Positions 59,938 to 64,000 of a stretch of DNA of 64,000 bases are shown one piece after another. Each line of letters starts with the position of its first letter. Position 1 is the first letter of the stretch. The position numbers and the translations under genes are program-made. The DNA comes from Inquilinus sp052113205 (GTDB lineage: Bacteria; Pseudomonadota; Alphaproteobacteria; DSM-16000; Inquilinaceae): contig NZ_JBFRCU010000005.1 of the NCBI RefSeq assembly GCF_052113205.1, positions 62,001 to 126,000 of the forward strand. Direction: 5' to 3'. Below the pieces are notes generated by a model that was not told where the DNA came from, ran no database searches, and saw only the letters and a list, made by a program, of their open reading frames with translations.

Positions 59938-62900
59938 GGTGCGGCGGTCAGGTTGTCCAGCGCATCCAGAAATTCCTTTGGCGACATGGGGCGCAACTTG
60001 TCCTGGGCCGTCCGGAAATACGGCTTGCCGCCCCAGAGGTCTCGATCGCCGATGATGTAGAAGCCCCGTTTCGCCCGGGTCGCAGCTACGTTCAGCAGAT
60101 TGGGTTTCGACGACGCCCAATCGGCGCTGCTCGCATGTGCGTGATCCGCGCCGAGCACCATCAGCACCAGGACCTCCTCCTTGCCCTGGAAGGTGTGGAC
60201 CGTGCCGATGCGCTCCCTGCACCAAGCGGCGAGGTCCGTCTTTTTGGGGACGGCCAGGCCGAGCGGATCGAGCTGCGCTTTCCAACACTCGATATCGCCG
60301 AGCCGCCTCGTCAGGGCCTGCTTGACGCTGCGGAACGGCGAGATGAGATAAAGGGACGGCAGCGCGCCTCGACCGAGGCGATAGAGATCCAGCACGGCTT
60401 GGACGGCGATCTCGATCTGCTTGGGAACGACCTGCCTGCCCTCTCGAACCAGACCCGGGACATCGACCCAGCCGGTATATCCGTCCTCATCCGGACGGGT
60501 GGCGAAGATCATCTTGCCGCCATAGGCGATGGCGTTCGCGATATCGAACATGGTCCTGGCGCAGCGCCGATGGACACGCAAGGGGCTGCCGATCCAGATG
60601 GTTTCATCCTGGTCATTCGCGGGAACCATCGCCCCGTATGGATTGGCGCGATCGGCGAGTTGCTGCACCGAGACGCGGTTGGGCGCATATCGTCCTTCCT
60701 GGACCGCCGCGACACCGTCCGACAGGGCCTCGATCAGCCGGGTCGGAACCGTGTACACGGGCTCGATCTGAAGCGGATCGCCCACCACCACCGCGCGCCT
60801 GGCCCGCCACAGCGCACCAACCGCGGCCTGGGGCGGGGCTTGGCCGGCCTCGTCGATGAACAGCCAGCCGATGTCGCCCGGTCCCAGGTCCTGGAACTGG
60901 CGGCCGAAGGACGCGAAGGTCGAGGACACGACCGGAACGACCATGAACAAGCTCTGCCAGATCAGCCTGGCGTGGTCGGCATCGATCGGGCGCCCGCCCT
61001 TCAGCATCCGGCGGATGGCGACCAGATTGCCGCCGAAGCCATGCCCGCCCTTGTCCTTGTGTCTGCCGGCCTCCGCCAGCCACGCCTCATGCAGGGCCAG
61101 TGCGGCTTTGAACAGGCTGGAACGCAGCTCGGCGAGGCGATCGTCATGCCAGAGCCCTCTCTCCTGGACGGTCTCCCTGTCCAGATCCGCCGGTTCCGAA
61201 AGCCCGAAGCGGTCTTGCAGAACCTTCCAACGATCCTGCTTGCGCGACCACTCCGCGGCCGCCGCATCGCGGGCCGATCGGGCCGTTTCGAGTGCCGCCG
61301 TGGCCGTGGTGAGCGTCGCCAAGGCGGAGGCCGCCTGCGCTTCCAGCACCCGCAGGCGCCTGCGGCGAGACAGCTGCTCTTCGGCATTGGCCCGGCGGCT
61401 CTCCTTGAAGGCTCGATGCCTGGACCGCCGAAACAGCCAGGCCAGGCGACCAGGCGCCTGCCGGTCGATCAGCCGTTCCTCCTCGGCGAGATCGGCCAGC
61501 TTCCGCTGGCATTGCGCGAGCTCGGCCTCGATCGTGGCGAGCCTCGCCGTGGCCGCCTGCTGCGCCGCCTCGGCTGCTTCTGCCTTCGCCGCTGCGGCGC
61601 CCGGGATGTCCATCGCATCCGACGACAGCATCTCGGCCGCGATGTCGGCTTGTTCCGCCAGCACCGCGATTTGCGCCGACACGGCTTGGTCCGCCTCGCG
61701 GAACGACCGCGCAGCAGCGGCGAAGGACGGGCCGTCGTAAGCGTCGATCCATTCGTGGATGCTTGCCGCCGGATCTCGCAAGGCGGGCTTGCGGCCCCGC
61801 TGGTCCGCCTTGACGAACACCCGATGGGCAAACTCTCGGCGGTTCGCGAACTTGCCGAGAGCGCATGAAATCAATCCCCAAGGCGCATCATCCGGGTCGT
61901 CGGGTTCTCTGAACCTCCCGTCTCCCTGCTGGACCACGACCTTGTGGGCGACCGGCCGCAGATAGCTGATGTTCCGCCAGCCCTCACCGAGCGCCTTTCG
62001 TTTCGGCAGATCCTTCGAGATGTTCTCGACCGCCGTGTTGTTGGACGAGCCGACCACCATCTCATAGCCGACGAGCTCGGGAGAAAGCTGGCGGATCGAG
62101 GCCGGATCACTCGGGCGCGCGAAGGCCACACGGATCGGGGTGTTGATCAGGGTGTCCGCAGCCGTCTCGAAGCTGGCCAAAGCCCGCGCCCGGCGGACGA
62201 TGATCTCGGCGACGATGTCGCCGAGCAGAGTGGTCTTGCCGGTGCCCGGCGGACCGTTGACCGAGAACACGCCGTCCGTCTCGAGGCGTTCGAGGGCGGC
62301 GTTGATCGCGAACTGCTGCATCAGGCTCATCGCCTGCCCCGGCGTCCGCAACCAGCGTCCCGGAGGCAGGCGATGCGGATGCAGCATGTCTAGGATCGCG
62401 CGGCGCCCTTCCGCGGAGTAAAGGTCGATCCGCTCCCCAGCCGGCGGATCGAGATAGGCGGCCAGGGCGGCCGGGACCCTGCCCCCGCGCAGCATGGCCA
62501 TCACCCGCTCCAGATCCCGGATGAAGAAGCTGTTCAGGATGTCGATCTCAGTACTCGTGGCGGCGCTCTCGTCGTCGTCGCCATCGGCCGGCTGTTCACC
62601 GGCGGGCTCCGGGCCGATCTGATCCGCTGCTCGGGGAGCCGGTTCTGATCTCTCTGAAATCCTCTTCTTCTTTGTTACGACCTGCAGCACGGCGGCGTCC
62701 GAGTGCTTGGGGGAAAAGCCGGCCCAATCCTGGAGCAGCCCGATGAGCGAGAGGAGATCAGAGCCGTTCAGTCCTGGTGCCTGATTGTCACCCGCTTTCA
62801 GCAGCCGCTTGGTCTCGGCACCACGCAGGCGCTCACCGAGGTCGGCGAAGGCATCGGCGCGGTTCTGGTCCGTCAGGGAGTCCCATTCGTCATGACCGGC

Positions 62901-63317
62901 GCGTCCGATCGCCCATGGCACCGTCGACACCGAGACCGAGTCGAGGTCCGGCACGCCACCCGGCGTCAGCTTCAGCCTGGCGAAGCAGGTGTCGCCTTCG
63001 GTGTCGGTGCGTTCGGCATCTTCGTTTTCCTCGTTCCCGGCGACCGCGTTGGTATGGAGCTGTTTGGCAAGCTGGTCGATTTCCGCCTTGGCGAAGACCC
63101 CGAGATAGAGATTGAACCCTGCGATCTCCTCTTCCTCGCCAATGGAGACATCCCAGAGATCGATGGCGGTCTTCTCGGCCAGCCCGGCAGAAGCGACCGC
63201 AATGCACTCACCTCTCTTCTCTTCGGTGACTTGCCTGAGGTCGAAGGGAATGAAGAACTCGATCCTGTGCCAGTAAGCCAGAATCTCGAGAAGCTTTGCG
63301 GTCTCGGCTTCGGGCAA
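59934..63317 (-). CDS. Large superfamily 1 (Upf1-like) helicase/ATPase of unknown role
   Basis: A 1127-residue protein. Starting with ILAYWHRIEFFIPFDL, it has an N-domain of about 300 residues with no recognised fold, Walker A GPPGTGKTT (355-363), SSNNTAVENI, a long charged coiled-coil insertion (about 530-700), Walker B FIDEAGQAPPQAA, GDPLQIEPV, the late VHTFQGKEEVLVL and NVAATRAKRGFYIIGD. These are SF1B/Upf1 helicase motifs of the AAA_11/AAA_12 type. It may unwind DNA or RNA. Such stand-alone large helicases occur in defence islands, but no nuclease or partner is visible here. GC content is lower than the rest in parts. Confidence 0.82.
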   Translation of the reverse strand: MPEAETAKLLEILAYWHRIEFFIPFDLRQVTEEKRGECIAVASAGLAEKTAIDLWDVSIGEEEEIAGFNLYLGVFAKAEIDQLAKQLHTNAVAGNEENEDAERTDTEGDTCFARLKLTPGGVPDLDSVSVSTVPWAIGRAGHDEWDSLTDQNRADAFADLGERLRGAETKRLLKAGDNQAPGLNGSDLLSLIGLLQDWAGFSPKHSDAAVLQVVTKKKRISERSEPAPRAADQIGPEPAGEQPADGDDDESAATSTEIDILNSFFIRDLERVMAMLRGGRVPAALAAYLDPPAGERIDLYSAEGRRAILDMLHPHRLPPGRWLRTPGQAMSLMQQFAINAALERLETDGVFSVNGPPGTGKTTLLGDIVAEIIVRRARALASFETAADTLINTPIRVAFARPSDPASIRQLSPELVGYEMVVGSSNNTAVENISKDLPKRKALGEGWRNISYLRPVAHKVVVQQGDGRFREPDDPDDAPWGLISCALGKFANRREFAHRVFVKADQRGRKPALRDPAASIHEWIDAYDGPSFAAAARSFREADQAVSAQIAVLAEQADIAAEMLSSDAMDIPGAAAAKAEAAEAAQQAATARLATIEAELAQCQRKLADLAEEERLIDRQAPGRLAWLFRRSRHRAFKESRRANAEEQLSRRRRLRVLEAQAASALATLTTATAALETARSARDAAAAEWSRKQDRWKVLQDRFGLSEPADLDRETVQERGLWHDDRLAELRSSLFKAALALHEAWLAEAGRHKDKGGHGFGGNLVAIRRMLKGGRPIDADHARLIWQSLFMVVPVVSSTFASFGRQFQDLGPGDIGWLFIDEAGQAPPQAAVGALWRARRAVVVGDPLQIEPVYTVPTRLIEALSDGVAAVQEGRYAPNRVSVQQLADRANPYGAMVPANDQDETIWIGSPLRVHRRCARTMFDIANAIAYGGKMIFATRPDEDGYTGWVDVPGLVREGRQVVPKQIEIAVQAVLDLYRLGRGALPSLYLISPFRSVKQALTRRLGDIECWKAQLDPLGLAVPKKTDLAAWCRERIGTVHTFQGKEEVLVLMVLGADHAHASSADWASSKPNLLNVAATRAKRGFYIIGDRDLWGGKPYFRTAQDKLRPMSPKEFLDALDNLTAAP

Positions 63318-63371
63318 GGTTACTCTCCGCAGAAGAGATGGTTTGAAAGCGTCAGTGTGCCGCCGCTTCCG

Positions 63372-64000
63372 TCACTGCCCGCCGCTCTTCAGCACCAGCG
63401 GCGACAGGTCGGTGATCTGGTCCTTCACCGCTGCGGCCAGCCCGGCCGGGCAGGTGGTGCCGATGCCGGACAGGTTGCACAGGCGCAGATCGTCGATGTC
63501 GGCACCGCCGGCGGCGATGGCCTCGGTCGAAAGCGGCAGATGGGCCTTGTCATAGGCCGGCAGCGGCCAGATCCGGCGGGCGATATAGATCGCCTCGCGG
63601 CCGACCGCGATGTGCAGCAACTGCATCTCGCCCTGGCCGTCGCTGATGCGCTTGGTGCAGCCGAGCGCGGTGCGGACGGTGCCTCCCGGGTCGGTCCGGA
63701 CCTGGCCCTCGACGACGTCGTCGCAGGCTTGCTTCAGGGCCTCGGCGCTGTCGCGGATGAACTCGGCCGGATCGCTGTTGCCGAGCCCGCCGATGCGGGT
63801 CACGGTGATGCTGCCGTCCACGGCCCTGGCCGGGTCATCCTTGCGCCATTCGACGATGGTGGTGCTGCCCTCGGTGCCGGCGAAGCTGCGGGCCCAGCCG
63901 GACGGCAGGGTCAGGGCCAGGATCTCGCCATTGCCGCCGGGCAGGACCAGCGTGCTGCCCGTCTCCGCCGCGGCCGCGCCGGACACGGCCAAACCGGCGA
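63372..64000 (-). CDS. Hypothetical secreted protein, 5' end cut by the window
   Basis: At least 208 residues, with the tail of a signal peptide (AGLAVSGAAAAETGS) at the window end; its start lies beyond base 64000. The mature part contains LPSGWARSFAGTEGSTTIVE and three cysteines (KQACDDV, ALGCTKR, LRLCNLSGIGTTCP). No family recognised. It probably is periplasmic. It precedes the helicase by 54 bp on the same strand. Confidence 0.65.
   Translation of the reverse strand, partial: AGLAVSGAAAAETGSTLVLPGGNGEILALTLPSGWARSFAGTEGSTTIVEWRKDDPARAVDGSITVTRIGGLGNSDPAEFIRDSAEALKQACDDVVEGQVRTDPGGTVRTALGCTKRISDGQGEMQLLHIAVGREAIYIARRIWPLPAYDKAHLPLSTEAIAAGGADIDDLRLCNLSGIGTTCPAGLAAAVKDQITDLSPLVLKSGGQ

Noticed and set aside
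59445..61868. An 807-codon plus-strand frame
   Set aside because: It overlaps the helicase gene on the other strand and has no start or domain.

Overview
The window is GC-rich bacterial chromosome, densely packed with ABC transporters, one-component regulators and sugar or amino-acid catabolic genes, and sprinkled with dispersed palindromic repeats of the CGTCATTCCCGCGAAAGCGG type. Gene content (kduI/kduD, GH42, BisC-like enzyme, many FCD-GntR and LysR regulators) and the repeat types suggest a large-genome alphaproteobacterium, perhaps a Rhodospirillales member such as Inquilinus or Azospirillum. That placement is inference. Single N bases (for example at 425, 527, 530, 609, 7823, 21601, 22246, 42381 and 49016) point to a draft assembly. 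No rRNA, tRNA, CRISPR array, transposase or integrase was recognised.

Layout. 0-1.3 kb: tail of an enolase-superfamily gene, then an unknown gene followed by a composite palindromic repeat; the same gene-plus-repeat arrangement recurs at 51.4-52.4 kb. 1.3-9.4 kb (minus): FCD-GntR regulator, dipeptide/glutathione-type ABC importer (two ATPases, binding protein, two permeases) and gamma-glutamyltransferase. 9.7-16.8 kb: a beta-galactoside system (AraC regulator, sugar ABC importer, GH42 beta-galactosidase, aldo/keto reductase). 16.9-20.7 kb: SDR with divergent LysR, PhyH-type dioxygenase, cation diffusion facilitator. 20.7-23.9 kb: hydratase, GntR, KduI and KduD (uronate metabolism). 23.9-25.0 kb: an AT-rich promoter region and large hairpin ahead of a phage-tail-collar-domain protein and a DUF6916-like protein. 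25-34 kb: NagB-like protein coupled to an unknown protein, aldo/keto reductase, two TetR/MFS pairs with visible operators, GFA and DUF1428 proteins, and a DedA-methyltransferase fusion. 35-39 kb: GntR plus polar amino-acid ABC importer. 39-44 kb: YihY/BrkB membrane protein, BisC-like molybdoenzyme, M20 peptidase. 43.8-50.8 kb: gnd-zwf-HAD facing a GH15 glucoamylase and a polyphosphate-type glucokinase. 52.5-64 kb: alpha/beta hydrolase, M50 protease, DUF2167, arfB, a LysR/C26/serine-hydrolase/PG-binding cluster, a DUF1772-like protein, a large SF1 helicase and a truncated secreted protein.

How the genes work together: the first operon probably imports gamma-glutamyl peptides or glutathione, and the transferase cleaves them. 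The GH15 enzyme has no visible signal peptide, so it could release glucose inside the cell for the ROK kinase, Zwf and Gnd. The most unusual items are the DedA-PmtA-like fusion, the polyphosphate glucokinase with a lysine-periodic tail, the duplicated unknown-gene/repeat module, the NagB homologue lacking a catalytic glutamate, and the uncharacterised helicase.
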